Shown here piece after piece: positions 1 to 8,845 of a stretch of DNA of 21,902 nucleotides; the stretch's first letter is position 1; every line of letters begins with the position of its first letter. A program made the translations under genes and the position numbers. The stretch comes from JBKHBT01 sp046542255 (GTDB lineage Bacteria > UBP14 > UBA6098 > JBKHBT01). The stretch covers positions 1 through 21,902 of the forward strand of contig JBKHBT010000053.1 of assembly GCA_046542255.1 (NCBI GenBank), written 5' to 3'. The notes beneath the pieces are model-generated. The model saw only the letters and a list, made by a program, of their open reading frames with translations. It did no database searches and had not been told where the DNA came from.

Positions 1-855
1 CTGAGTATTGAATTCTGGAAAATGGTTAAATGCGCTATGCCATCTTTCCATAGAATATCGAATACCGGCCTGAAGATTTCTTTCGGATGCAAATGCAATC
101 TCCAGCGTGCCGGCAGATTCGGCAGAATAGCAAAGATAAATCTGAAAATCCAATTCGGCTTTTGCGATAATTGGCACAAGGCCGATTGAATCTAACACAA
201 TTTTTTTTGTCAACGAAAATGCATCTATAGTAAATGAGTCCTCGTTGGCTTCATTGGTTATAAGGCGAATATAGCTTATATTGTCCATCGATGAATTAAA
301 TCCACTGAAAATATAATCGAGTTTGTTTTCTGTTATAGTGAAAGCAAGCTCTCCAAATGGATTCATAAGAATTCGAGAATTCAGGGTCAATTGAACAGGT
401 GAATCTTCCTGATAGAATTGAAGCTCATCGATTAGAAATCCATCATCAATAATCAATATATTTTCTGATGCCGAGTCTGGCAAAATTGTCATCTCGAAAT
501 CTTCATGATAGCTAATCTGGCGAAATAGCTCGGATATAGGTAAAGACATAGTCTCGATATAGATATCATGGTCGATAATATACCAATCGGAAATCCTTCG
601 CAAATATCCAAATCCATTGGACCCGGCTATAGCATAATTGGCGATTGGGCTTCTGAAATCATCGAACATTTCAAAGCATAATGTTGAATCGAAGGCGGTT
701 TTGTATTCGATACCATAGATTGTATCGGGAAGATATATCCCATCGACTGGGCCTTTGGGCTGGATATCCTGCGAATCTTCATTTGAAGTACATCCCTGCC
801 AAAAAGCAAGAAATATCAAAAAACTTAGTGTAAATATTTTTAATTTTGCTTTCAT
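1..855 (-). CDS. Putative lipoprotein, 3' end beyond window
   Basis: The minus-strand frame starting at ATG 855 stays open for 285 codons to the first base of the window, so the C-terminus is missing. The N-terminus is a short basic stretch (MKAKLK), a hydrophobic core and then Cys22 in the context FWQGC, followed by a polar acidic stretch (TSNEDSQD). This is a lipoprotein-type signal, although the residues before the Cys are not a textbook lipobox. The rest is a soluble, probably beta-rich sequence of unknown family; I recognise no catalytic motif. An AGGAAA-type ribosome binding site lies about 12 bases before the ATG. It begins 22 bases after the stop of the glycine-rich secreted protein and is probably in the same transcript, so the two may act together at the cell surface. 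That partnership is inference. Confidence 0.72.
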   Translation of the reverse strand, partial: MKAKLKIFTLSFLIFLAFWQGCTSNEDSQDIQPKGPVDGIYLPDTIYGIEYKTAFDSTLCFEMFDDFRSPIANYAIAGSNGFGYLRRISDWYIIDHDIYIETMSLPISELFRQISYHEDFEMTILPDSASENILIIDDGFLIDELQFYQEDSPVQLTLNSRILMNPFGELAFTITENKLDYIFSGFNSSMDNISYIRLITNEANEDSFTIDAFSLTKKIVLDSIGLVPIIAKAELDFQIYLCYSAESAGTLEIAFASERNLQAGIRYSMERWHSAFNHFPEFNTQ

Positions 856-877
856 TGCTCGATTTATTTCCTATAAA

Positions 878-2539
878 CTACCATCTAATGACAACCCTTC
901 CATTGCCTTCTCGAACTCCGGGCGAATTATCCTGGTCTGTTCCTGCATTGAATGAGCCTCCGCCACCGCCGCCAGAATACTGATAACCTTCCGGAAGGCT
1001 TTCTCTTTTGCCTCCGCCACCGCCGGAGTATCCACCGCCACCACCGCCGCCGGCAGTATTAGGTGCTCCCTGCGCACCACCGCCGCCGCCAAAGCCACCT
1101 CTAGTATTATAAGTTGTCGAGCCACCTGGCTCGCCTCCTGCACCTCCTTCCAAAGGCCTTGTCCCACCTTCGGCAGAAGTATAGCTTGAATAATTACCAT
1201 CCGCACCATTAGAATACCACCCACAGCCGCCTGCGCCGTAACCCATGCTACCATCCGGGACAGCCACACCGCCATATCCGCCGGTTCCTGCACCGCCAGG
1301 AGCATTATTGCCATCGGTACCATCTTCGGTTGTTTCAGCATCGATTCCAAGATAATTGACAGCGCCACGGCCACCGCCGCCACCGCCGCCGCCGGCTATA
1401 ATCATCGGAGTAGTCGAGCCATCTTCCCAGACAAAACTGCCTCCACCGCCACCGGTTGTATAATAATTGATATCCACGCCCTGTTCTCCGACAAGGATTC
1501 TTAAGGTAGTCCCGGGGATAACTGAAAATGTGCCTTCCATACGTGCGCCTTTTCCACCGATAGAAGTAAAATATTCCGATGATGAAGAACCGCCGCCAGT
1601 GCCTCCCTGTGCACCCCAGCATTCAATTTCGATAGAATATACGCTACCTGGGACATTCCATGTTTCGATACTTCCTGAATAATTGAAAACAGCAGAATCT
1701 CCGGTCGAAGATGGATTGACAATGACTGTTGCATAATCAGAATAAGCACTCGGGCAAACCCCGCTCTGGATATGGGAGCGATAGTCCCATGTACCGGACG
1801 ATGATGGAGTTTCGGAATAGACATCTGAAGTATGCGAAATATTTGTCCAGGCCCCGCCATCGAGCCGCCTTTGCCAATTTAACACCGAGCCTGTATATCC
1901 GGAAAGAGCGAGCATCCCAGTGGATTCGCCTAATTCGATGGTTCCTCCGCCGGATACTGTTCCAGGTGCTGTCTCTGGCGACAATGTTATGGCTTTGCAT
2001 CTAGAAGCAGAACCACAATCAGTAGTAACCAGAACACATACCTCGCCGGAAGATGTTCCAAAATCGACAGTTATAGAATTTGTACCGGAACCGGAAGCTA
2101 TTGTAGCACCATCTGGAACCGACCAATTATATGAAATTGCTTCTGTGTATGATGGTATCGCATACGATATTTCGGTCGCATTCTGGCAAACATCGCCATC
2201 GCCAGAGATTGGGTCGATTGTAAATGGCATAAGATTCGGAAATGGTATCCAATTTGCTCCATTGTAGTAATTGAAATTGCCGCAATCTAAATTATAAATC
2301 AAAAGGCCATTCTCCGGGCTGGAAATGGCATCTCTTTGCGAAATTGTTAGCCTTGGGATCAGGATGCCGTCATCTTCGGAAAATACCTCGAAAACAGCCG
2401 CCGGCGGAACCGCTGTATCGACATTAACCCCTGTCTTATCGCCGCCGATATGGACATCTTCACCGGGATTTCCCACCTCGACTGAAAATGCTGAAATAAT
2501 TAAAATAGATATCAAAATTGATCTTATTGATTTTTTCAT
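878..2539 (-). CDS. Secreted protein with PKD-like and poly-glycine (ALK/LTK-type) domain
   Basis: A 553-residue exported protein of unknown function. I use ATG 2539 rather than the in-frame ATG 2551, because GGGGAG lies just before 2539 and the protein then opens with a normal signal peptide (MKKSIRSILISILIISAFS). Residues about 25-105 resemble an N-terminal region seen in many FCB-group surface or fibre proteins (ILIPRLTISQRDAISSPENG, then LLIYN and YYNGANWIPF). Residues about 108-188 look like a PKD/Ig-like fold with paired cysteines, and about 190-278 like a second Ig-like domain. From about 283 the sequence opens with FNYSGSIETWNVPGSV and IEIECWGAQGG, the hallmark of the Pfam glycine-rich domain related to the ALK/LTK receptor domain. 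Runs of 4-9 glycines follow to the C-terminus (GRVVIRW). A role in surface structure or adhesion is inference. Its own promoter lies upstream and the lipoprotein gene downstream. Confidence 0.85.
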   Translation of the reverse strand: MKKSIRSILISILIISAFSVEVGNPGEDVHIGGDKTGVNVDTAVPPAAVFEVFSEDDGILIPRLTISQRDAISSPENGLLIYNLDCGNFNYYNGANWIPFPNLMPFTIDPISGDGDVCQNATEISYAIPSYTEAISYNWSVPDGATIASGSGTNSITVDFGTSSGEVCVLVTTDCGSASRCKAITLSPETAPGTVSGGGTIELGESTGMLALSGYTGSVLNWQRRLDGGAWTNISHTSDVYSETPSSSGTWDYRSHIQSGVCPSAYSDYATVIVNPSSTGDSAVFNYSGSIETWNVPGSVYSIEIECWGAQGGTGGGSSSSEYFTSIGGKGARMEGTFSVIPGTTLRILVGEQGVDINYYTTGGGGGSFVWEDGSTTPMIIAGGGGGGGGRGAVNYLGIDAETTEDGTDGNNAPGGAGTGGYGGVAVPDGSMGYGAGGCGWYSNGADGNYSSYTSAEGGTRPLEGGAGGEPGGSTTYNTRGGFGGGGGAQGAPNTAGGGGGGGYSGGGGGKRESLPEGYQYSGGGGGGSFNAGTDQDNSPGVREGNGRVVIRW

Positions 2540-2586
2540 GACACTCCCCATTAAGCTTGAAGCATTTCACACTTATCATAGTTAAA

Positions 2587-2615
2587 TTAATATACGATAA
2601 AAATAAACTTTTCAA
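2587..2615 (-). promoter_or_regulatory. Probable sigma70 promoter for glycine-rich protein gene
   Basis: Read on the minus strand: TTGAAA (2615-2610), a 17-base spacer, then TATTAA (2592-2587). It is correctly oriented about 50 bases upstream of ATG 2539, in a 100-base AT-rich gap with no other signal. Confidence 0.5.
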
Positions 2616-2651
2616 AATAACTTTATAAAATTCGAAAATCTGTTGAAGCTC

Positions 2652-3287
2652 TCATTTCTCGAAAACCCTCTTCGCTGGCGATAGCTTCACCTGCCGATAT
2701 ATATATGTTATGTATGCCAGAGAAAAAGGAATCGAAACAAATAACCCAAGGCCGGCGAGAATTAGTCCAACAAAATTAATAAGAAAAAAAATCGCTGAAT
2801 GCCTAAGAAGCGACAGGCTTGCTGTAATGCCAACGCTTTCGAAAATCGCGCCTTTACCTTCCCACTTCCGGTCCAGAACCAGAAAAGGAGCAATAAAAAA
2901 TCGGGAGAAAATATACAAACCCGGAAAAACAAAAATGACAAGCCCAGAAAATGTCATCAGTAGCAGGATATAAAAAGTCAATGTGAAATGAAAATAATCA
3001 CGCAAACCTAAAAATAACATTCGATAAGGTACTTTGCCAATATCGTAGATATAGAGCATCTTGCTAATGATAATAATCGGAAAAGATGGAATAAATAGTA
3101 TTGCAATAAAAATAAGAATAATGTCGATAATAAGCAACTGCGAAACTACAATAAGAATAAAGATTGCAAATAAAAGCAAAATATAAATTCCAAAAATGAT
3201 GAAAATAAATACGCCATATTCTCTTAAAGCCCGCCAAGCAAAAGATAAAGCGGCAGCGGAATCAAAATTTCTTTCCATATCAGTCAT
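2652..3287 (-). CDS. Multi-pass inner-membrane protein, GPDPase-membrane-domain-like
   Basis: A 211-residue, very hydrophobic protein with about four to six membrane segments (roughly residues 25-48, 50-75, 102-125 and 165-195). The stretch around 119-137 (FVFPGLYIFSRFFIAPFLV) followed by LDRKWEGKGAIFESV resembles the conserved core of a broad family of membrane proteins related to the membrane domain of some glycerophosphodiester phosphodiesterases. No catalytic domain is attached, and the molecular role is unknown. Two possible starts exist (3287, and 3278 giving MERNF); neither has a clear Shine-Dalgarno sequence. It lies directly after the pilC terminator, so it is expressed either by readthrough or from a promoter overlapping the pilC end. 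Confidence 0.75.
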   Translation of the reverse strand: MTDMERNFDSAAALSFAWRALREYGVFIFIIFGIYILLLFAIFILIVVSQLLIIDIILIFIAILFIPSFPIIIISKMLYIYDIGKVPYRMLFLGLRDYFHFTLTFYILLLMTFSGLVIFVFPGLYIFSRFFIAPFLVLDRKWEGKGAIFESVGITASLSLLRHSAIFFLINFVGLILAGLGLFVSIPFSLAYITYIYRQVKLSPAKRVFEK

Positions 3288-3301
3288 TGGGTTAGTAATT
3301 C

Positions 3302-3331
3302 AAAAAAAGAGAGCCGAAACCGGCTCCCTTT
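3302..3331 (-). terminator. Rho-independent terminator after pilTC
   Basis: Read on the minus strand: GGGAGCCG, short loop, CGGCTCTC, followed by seven T. It sits 22 bases beyond the pilC stop and ends the pilT-pilC transcript. Confidence 0.85.
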
Positions 3332-3352
3332 GAAATCCCTATTTTCATGATT

Positions 3353-4552
3353 TTATTTAATCTGTCCAACAATATCGAACATTGGAAGGTACATAGCCAC
3401 CAAAAGTCCACCTATGACCACACCCATGATAACAATAATCACCGGCTCGATCATCGATGTCAGGTTTTTGACGGCTGCATCGACTTCTTCATCGTAGAAA
3501 TCGGCGATTTTTGTAAGCATTCCTTCCATATCACCAGTTTCTTCACCGACATTAATCATCTGAATTACCATCGGCGGGAAGACCTTGCTCTCTTCGAGCG
3601 GCGCAGTAATCGTATCACCCTCGGAAATCGCCATCATAGCTTTTCTGATAGCCTTTTGCAGAACGAGATTGCCTGCCGTTTTCGATGTAATATTCAAAGC
3701 ATCTATGATGTTAACACCACTTCCCATAAGTGTACTCAAAGTACGGCAGAAACGCGCAACGGCAGTCTTGCGAAGCAAGTCGCCTAATAAGGGAGCCATC
3801 AATTTGCCTTTATCAATATAATATTTTGTTTTCGGTTTTTTATTAAGAATAGAGAATATTACTATAAAAAGCACAATACCAATTCCAATAAAAAGGACAT
3901 TAGACTTCATAAAATCACTGATCTGAAGGACGACTTGTGTCGGTTTGGGAAGTTCCGCATTAAGGTCGGAAAACATCTTGGAGAATATCGGCACAATCCA
4001 GGTAAGCATAATAAATGTTACCGCGACACACATAAATGCCATCAGCGCAGGATATATAAGTGCGCCCTTGACTTCGCGAGCCAGCTTATCAGCCTTTTCA
4101 CGATAAACTGCCAGCCTCTTTAGAACCGTTTCCAAAGCACCACCAATTTCGCCGGCCTCTACCATATTAACATAAAGATCATCGAATATCTTCTTATGCC
4201 TTCCAAGAGCAGCCGCCAATGTCGAACCAGAGCTAACCGAATCACGAATGCTATTTATAACGCCACTAAATATCTTATTAGACTGCTGTCCACCGAGAAT
4301 ATCAAGACATTGAACAAGCGGCAAACCAGCTTCGATCATCGTTGCAAATTGCCTTGTAAATCTCGATATTTCAATAGCCTTGACGCCTGACCCAATGACG
4401 ATATTGATGTCTTTGGGCTTTTTCTTGATCGTGTCGACAACAACACGCTGTTTTCGAAGGAAGCTTTGAACCTCATCCTTCGTCTTGGCCTCGAGAACAC
4501 CTCCGACCTGCTGGCCGCCCAATGTATGTCCGCTGTATTTAAACTCGGGCAT
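3353..4552 (-). CDS. pilC: Type IV pilus inner-membrane platform protein PilC
   Basis: A 399-residue GspF/PilC-family protein, the polytopic platform through which the PilB and PilT motors drive pilin assembly and disassembly. Two type II secretion F domains are visible: the first around residues 60-185 (ISRFTRQFATMIEAGLPLVQ, then VEAGEIGGALETVL) and the second around 265-390 (VARFCRTLSTLMGSGVNI, then VGEETGDMEGML). Each is followed by membrane segments (about 168-192, 215-235 and 368-392). Length is normal for PilC (about 400). The start ATG 4552 is supported by a GAAGGTGA ribosome binding site. It lies 15 bases after pilT, and a terminator follows the stop. No pilB, pilM-Q or pilin gene is in the window. 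Confidence 0.96.
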   Translation of the reverse strand: MPEFKYSGHTLGGQQVGGVLEAKTKDEVQSFLRKQRVVVDTIKKKPKDINIVIGSGVKAIEISRFTRQFATMIEAGLPLVQCLDILGGQQSNKIFSGVINSIRDSVSSGSTLAAALGRHKKIFDDLYVNMVEAGEIGGALETVLKRLAVYREKADKLAREVKGALIYPALMAFMCVAVTFIMLTWIVPIFSKMFSDLNAELPKPTQVVLQISDFMKSNVLFIGIGIVLFIVIFSILNKKPKTKYYIDKGKLMAPLLGDLLRKTAVARFCRTLSTLMGSGVNIIDALNITSKTAGNLVLQKAIRKAMMAISEGDTITAPLEESKVFPPMVIQMINVGEETGDMEGMLTKIADFYDEEVDAAVKNLTSMIEPVIIVIMGVVIGGLLVAMYLPMFDIVGQIK

Positions 4553-4567
4553 TTTCCATCACCTTCT

Positions 4568-5671
4568 TTATCTTCTTTGCTGATGTTGTGCTTTTAGCCT
4601 GGAACGAGCGATTATATCATTTAATTCCTGCACATCCGATGATCTTTCCATAGCCTGCTCGAGACTGATCTTCCTTGCCAGATATAGATTTGCCAGAGAT
4701 TGGTTCATAGTCATCATACCATATTTCTGTCCTGCCTGCATCGAAGAATACAATTGATGTATCTTGTCTTCTCTTATCTGTGCCCGTGTTGCCGGCCTTG
4801 CGACCAGAATCTCGGTTGCACATGCCCTTCCGCCGCCGATTTTCGGGATTAGCTGCTGGGTAAGAACTGCCTGAATAACAAATGATAATACAACCCTAAT
4901 CTGGGTCTGCTGGGCAACCGGGAAAACATCGATAATTCTATTTATGCTCTCTGCAGCAGAATTTGTATGCAATGTCGCAAAAGCCAAATGGCCGGTTTCA
5001 GCAATCTGCAAAGCAGCCTGCATAGTTTCCAGGTCGCGCATTTCACCGATGAGTACTACATCCGGGTCTTGCCTGAGGGCATACTTCAATGCCGATGAAA
5101 ATCTTATCGTATCAGAGCCGACTTCTCTTTGGTTCACAAGGCAATTCTTATGTCTATGCACAAATTCGATAGGATCTTCTACGGTTATAATATGCGCATG
5201 CCTCTCTACATTTATCTTGTCTATTATGGATGCTAAAGTCGTTGATTTTCCGCTTCCTGTAGGGCCGGTAACAAGGACAAGGCCGCGAGGATAATCGGCG
5301 AAATTAGCAATAACGGGCGGAAGCCCAAGTTCGGAAAAGCCGAGTATCTCAGTAGGAATAACACGAATAACAACTGCAACATTTCCACGCTGCAGAAAGA
5401 TATTGACTCGAAATCTAGCGAGTCCGGCTATTCCAAATGATAAATCCAGCTCCCAGTTCTCTTCGAATTTCTTCTTCTGCCTTTCGGTCATTATGCTATA
5501 TGCAAGCTTTTTGGAAGATTCTGGGGTAATTGAGTCCAGATTCATTCTGGTTAGGTCGCCATCTATTCTTAAAACTGGAGGCGAATTAACAGTCAGATGC
5601 AGGTCTGAAGCATCACGACGAACCATCTCCTCCAATAGGAATTTCATTGAATAATTGCTTTTATCTCCCAT
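4568..5671 (-). CDS. pilT: Type IV pilus retraction ATPase PilT
   Basis: A 367-residue hexameric ATPase that depolymerises type IV pili, driving twitching and related behaviours from the cytoplasmic face. Visible motifs: the N-terminal DASDLHLT region (20-27), Walker A GPTGSGKST (136-144), Asp box ITVEDPIEF (162-170), Walker B VVLIGEMRD (205-213) and His box HLAFATLHTNSA (228-239). The C-terminal segment corresponding to the PilT AIRNLIRE signature reads ATRAQIREDK (294-303), conserved in part. PilT rather than PilB is indicated by the length, the absence of a PilB N-terminal domain, and the C-terminal YSSMQAGQKYGM region. GGAG lies 6-7 bases before the ATG. It is the first gene of a pilT-pilC pair, divergent from the tolC-like gene. 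Confidence 0.97.
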   Translation of the reverse strand: MGDKSNYSMKFLLEEMVRRDASDLHLTVNSPPVLRIDGDLTRMNLDSITPESSKKLAYSIMTERQKKKFEENWELDLSFGIAGLARFRVNIFLQRGNVAVVIRVIPTEILGFSELGLPPVIANFADYPRGLVLVTGPTGSGKSTTLASIIDKINVERHAHIITVEDPIEFVHRHKNCLVNQREVGSDTIRFSSALKYALRQDPDVVLIGEMRDLETMQAALQIAETGHLAFATLHTNSAAESINRIIDVFPVAQQTQIRVVLSFVIQAVLTQQLIPKIGGGRACATEILVARPATRAQIREDKIHQLYSSMQAGQKYGMMTMNQSLANLYLARKISLEQAMERSSDVQELNDIIARSRLKAQHQQRR

Positions 5672-5724
5672 ATTAGCTCCATTTCAGATAGATTCATTAA
5701 CTAAATTCATTCGTATCTTTATAC

Positions 5725-5752
5725 AATATACAAATTCAAATCTAAAATGCAA
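5725..5752 (-). promoter_or_regulatory. Candidate promoter for pilTC
   Basis: Read on the minus strand: TTGCAT (5752-5747), a 16-base spacer, then TATATT (5730-5725), about 55 bases before the pilT start. The 232-base divergent gap to the tolC-like gene is AT-rich. A weaker TTGCTA (5861-5866) followed by TATTAT-like sequence may serve the plus strand. Confidence 0.4.
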
Positions 5753-5903
5753 GATTTTAGCCAATTTACAGCAAACATTCTCATTTAATAGCTTACAAAA
5801 TTGCTTTTTAGCATCCACATCAAACATAATCGGTTATTTTTCTTTGATTTTCATAAAAACTTGCTAAATTCAGGATAAAGTATTATTGGTAAGTGAGAGA
5901 TGT

Positions 5904-7208
5904 ATGAAAAAACTTCTATTATTAATAATTTTATTAACTGCTTTGAGCGGTTTTTCTTCCGAGCTTCTGTCTCTCGATGATTTGATAGATGCTGCCTTTT
6001 CGGATAATCCACAAATCCATTCTAAGGAATATGAGCTTAAAGCGTCTCAGACTGCGAGGTTTTCGGTATATTCGAGTATCTTGCCCAAAGCGGATTTGGG
6101 CATGAGATATACCTACCTCGGTGAAGTGCCTTACCTTGCATTCCCGGATGAGCTTTCTTCCATGATGCCAGAAATGGGCAAGATAGAGATGGGCAAACAC
6201 GATAATTACGACCTCACGCTTTCACTTCAGCAGCCAATTTTCACAGGGCTTTCTCTTTACCGGGGCATAAAACTTTCAAATATCGATGTCGAGCTTAAGG
6301 ATATCGAATATGACAGGGCCAAATCAAATATTGCACTCGATGTAAAAAAGGGTTATTATAATCTCATAAGAAGCATATCATCATTAGCCACAGCACAAAA
6401 AGCCTTCGATGGGCTGACTGCCCATTATAAGGACATAAAGAATCTCTATGACAATGGCCTCTTAGTAAAAAACGATCTTCTTCAGGTCGAGGTCGCTCTC
6501 TCCGAGATGGAGCTTAATCTCATAAGAATCGAACATGCGATAGACCTTACCAGGCAAAATCTTTCTACCCTGACGGGAATAGATGCAGAAAAAATTAATA
6601 TCGATACGCTTCTTAGCTATAATAAATCCCGATTTAGCCCCCAGGAAGCCGAATCTCTGGCGATTTTGCATAATTTCGATATGATGCGAATGGATGCAGG
6701 ACAAAGAGCAGCACGTCAAAATGTCGGGCTTAATATTGCTAAGCTGATGCCTACTCTCGCAGTCGCCGGCAATTATCATTACAAAAACCCTACACAGGAT
6801 CTCGAAGAAGCATGGGAAGATAGCTGGGATGTATCAATTGTCGCAAACCTAAATGTATTTAGCTGGGGACACGATATTGCAAAGATTCAGGAAGCCAGGT
6901 ATAAAAAGAAGGCCTATGAGAAAACGATGGAAAATGCCGAGAATATGATAAGTCAGGGAGTTAATGCCATCATGATCGGGCTTCAGGAAGCAGAATTTTC
7001 GATAGAAATCTCAGAAGCGGAAATCGTGCAGGCCGAAGAGAACCTTCGTATTACATTAGACCGCTTCAAAGTCGGCGATGCGACAAATACCGAAGTTTTA
7101 GATGCCGAAGCTTCACTCTACCGCGCAAGAAATAATAGGATCAATGCCATTTGCGACCATAATATCAAAAAGGCTGAGTTATATTCTATAATCGGTTATA
7201 TCAGATAA
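5904..7208 (+). CDS. TolC-family outer-membrane efflux protein
   Basis: A 434-residue TolC/OEP-family protein, the trimeric outer-membrane duct of tripartite efflux or type I secretion. I choose ATG 5904 (signal peptide MKKLLLLIILLTALSGFSSE) over the in-frame TTG 5886; GAGAGA precedes it. The mature protein has two repeated halves of long alpha-helical stretches separated by short strands, as expected for the family: one near 135-240 (KKGYYNLIRSISSLATAQKA) and one near 330-425, ending in GDATNTEVLDAEASLYRAR, a typical second-repeat signature. No membrane-fusion or RND/ABC partner is adjacent, so the transport system it serves cannot be assigned. It converges with the MuiA-like gene with only 8 bases between their ends. 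Confidence 0.93.
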   Translation: MKKLLLLIILLTALSGFSSELLSLDDLIDAAFSDNPQIHSKEYELKASQTARFSVYSSILPKADLGMRYTYLGEVPYLAFPDELSSMMPEMGKIEMGKHDNYDLTLSLQQPIFTGLSLYRGIKLSNIDVELKDIEYDRAKSNIALDVKKGYYNLIRSISSLATAQKAFDGLTAHYKDIKNLYDNGLLVKNDLLQVEVALSEMELNLIRIEHAIDLTRQNLSTLTGIDAEKINIDTLLSYNKSRFSPQEAESLAILHNFDMMRMDAGQRAARQNVGLNIAKLMPTLAVAGNYHYKNPTQDLEEAWEDSWDVSIVANLNVFSWGHDIAKIQEARYKKKAYEKTMENAENMISQGVNAIMIGLQEAEFSIEISEAEIVQAEENLRITLDRFKVGDATNTEVLDAEASLYRARNNRINAICDHNIKKAELYSIIGYIR

Positions 7209-7216
7209 ATCCAACT

Positions 7217-8845
7217 TTAGATGCCGCTAATATCTAAATCTTTTGGATAAGTTATAATAAACTTAACCTGAAATTCCGCAGATTCGCCTGCCTGGATTTT
7301 GCTATCCCACTTGAAAATTCCTCTTTCGATGTCATCTTCATCTATTTCGGGCAATATCTCGATATTATCGATTTCGATTTGATCATTCTGTGGTACAGGA
7401 ATCTGTTCATAGACTGAAATATCTATCTCTCTGGATGTATTATTTTCGATTTTAGTAAGATATGCAAAGACTCTTTTCTTCTTGCCACCGAATATTCCGC
7501 TTTTAGAAGCGAAATCTTTCATAAGCTCGCGCTCTACCTTGATAGCCTCGACAACCCCAAGCGACATTTCGATTTCTTCGCCAGGTGCAATATAGCCGAT
7601 ACTGGTTTTGCCGATATAATTATTGCCATTGAAGAGTGCGACATTTCCTGGAAGCAGCGGAAAGTCTGTTGAGTTTTCAAATTCTGCGCTCAGATATGCT
7701 CTTTGCGAAAGCTTTGGAACGGTAACATAGGATTTCTCTGACTGAAATTTTTCGATTGATATTGTCAATTTATTTGCTCTATTATCGGCATCGATTGTCT
7801 GTTTGCCCGGAATTCTAAATTGGACACTTCCTCCACCAATATCGACAGCTTCTGCCTGCATGGAAGCCATATCATATTCGGGTTCAGCCATTTTTTGGGG
7901 TGCAGCTGTCATTGCTTCATCGGCCATTTCATATCTAGCATTCGATTTTGCAAGCCCCGATCGAGATGCAGGTGCTGGAGGCTGGTAAATATTTAGATAC
8001 CATGGATTTAGCCTGGGATATGTAGCGCCAAGAGATGGTCGCGATGTAGAAAGCATTACCTCGGCATTGTTCCAGCTTTCGCCTGTTCTCTGTCGGACTA
8101 TGCCATAATATGTCAGCTCGATTTCGCCATCATCGGGCAAGTATCGGACATCATACCCGGATGTCCATAATGCATTATTGACCGTATAGGAAAGCTCGAC
8201 AGTCGCATTGCCTGCGCTTTTGCTAATTACTGGGAATTTTGCGATATAGCCTTTGTCTTTATTGTAGCCGAGGTTTTTCATTTCTTTCTGGAGATGTCTT
8301 TGTTCATCCTGGAGTTTTCTTTCGCTAATACCGAAATCCACTGTCATATCTGCGATATTCATATAGGATTCATGAAGAAATTGGTATGTCTTATCATAGG
8401 CTTCCGGATTGACCTTGCCATCTTTCAGCTCGGCAGCAGTAGATGATGCGGCCAATTTTCCGATTCCCTGAAGGTATTCCTTTTCAAGCTCCAGCGCATT
8501 TCTTTTTTGTCCAAGTGCATTAAGCTCATCCTGAATAATACGGAGCCTTTCTTCGATCTCGGCAATTCTCCCCGAATCGATCGGTGTATAGTTACGTTCC
8601 AGCTCGATACCACCGAATTTCATATCTTTGGTACCTTTGCCAGTGAGCCTTACTGATGAAGCATCGATATTGGACGGAATTCCATGTATTTCAAATTCAT
8701 GTTCCCCAGATGAGCCAATGGAGATGCTCGCACTTCGAACAACACTGGCACGGTCAGGATAGACGGTTACTTTGCTTACCTGTGAACTTATTCCGAAACA
8801 GGAAATGGCCAAAAGCACAAAAAGTAAAATCATTTGCAATTTCAT
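7217..8845 (-). CDS. Secreted DUF4140/DUF4139 (mucoidy inhibitor MuiA-like) protein
   Basis: A 542-residue exported protein. A hydrophobic signal segment covers residues about 1-21 (MKLQMILLFVLLAISCFGIS); Cys16 might be lipidated but the preceding residues do not fit a standard lipobox. Residues about 22-90 match the start of the DUF4140 domain (VSKVTVYPDRASVVRSASI), a coiled coil follows (about 92-130 and 165-195), and from about 210 the DUF4139 domain follows (VELSYTVNNALWTSGYDVRY, TGESWNNAEVMLSTSRP). A low-complexity Met/Ala/Glu linker at about 303-342 interrupts the domain. MuiA-type proteins are linked by name to exopolysaccharide phenotypes, but their biochemistry is unknown. The ribosome binding site is ideal (AGGAGGCAAA before ATG), and TATAAT lies just upstream near 8867-8872 on the minus strand. 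Confidence 0.9.
   Translation of the reverse strand: MKLQMILLFVLLAISCFGISSQVSKVTVYPDRASVVRSASISIGSSGEHEFEIHGIPSNIDASSVRLTGKGTKDMKFGGIELERNYTPIDSGRIAEIEERLRIIQDELNALGQKRNALELEKEYLQGIGKLAASSTAAELKDGKVNPEAYDKTYQFLHESYMNIADMTVDFGISERKLQDEQRHLQKEMKNLGYNKDKGYIAKFPVISKSAGNATVELSYTVNNALWTSGYDVRYLPDDGEIELTYYGIVRQRTGESWNNAEVMLSTSRPSLGATYPRLNPWYLNIYQPPAPASRSGLAKSNARYEMADEAMTAAPQKMAEPEYDMASMQAEAVDIGGGSVQFRIPGKQTIDADNRANKLTISIEKFQSEKSYVTVPKLSQRAYLSAEFENSTDFPLLPGNVALFNGNNYIGKTSIGYIAPGEEIEMSLGVVEAIKVERELMKDFASKSGIFGGKKKRVFAYLTKIENNTSREIDISVYEQIPVPQNDQIEIDNIEILPEIDEDDIERGIFKWDSKIQAGESAEFQVKFIITYPKDLDISGI

Noticed and set aside
871..1383. Long Ala/Val-rich frame on the minus strand inside the glycine-rich gene
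   Set aside because: It is a shifted reading of the GGC/GGT-rich poly-glycine codons; the glycine frame has the signal peptide, domains and ribosome binding site.
960..1400. Repetitive GCC/ACC-rich stretch as a tandem repeat or CRISPR array
   Set aside because: It is uneven in unit length and is explained by glycine runs in the secreted protein; there are no regular spacers.
5655..5867. 70-residue plus-strand frame in the pilT/tolC gap
   Set aside because: Biased AT-rich sequence covering the pilT promoter and start; no ribosome binding site.
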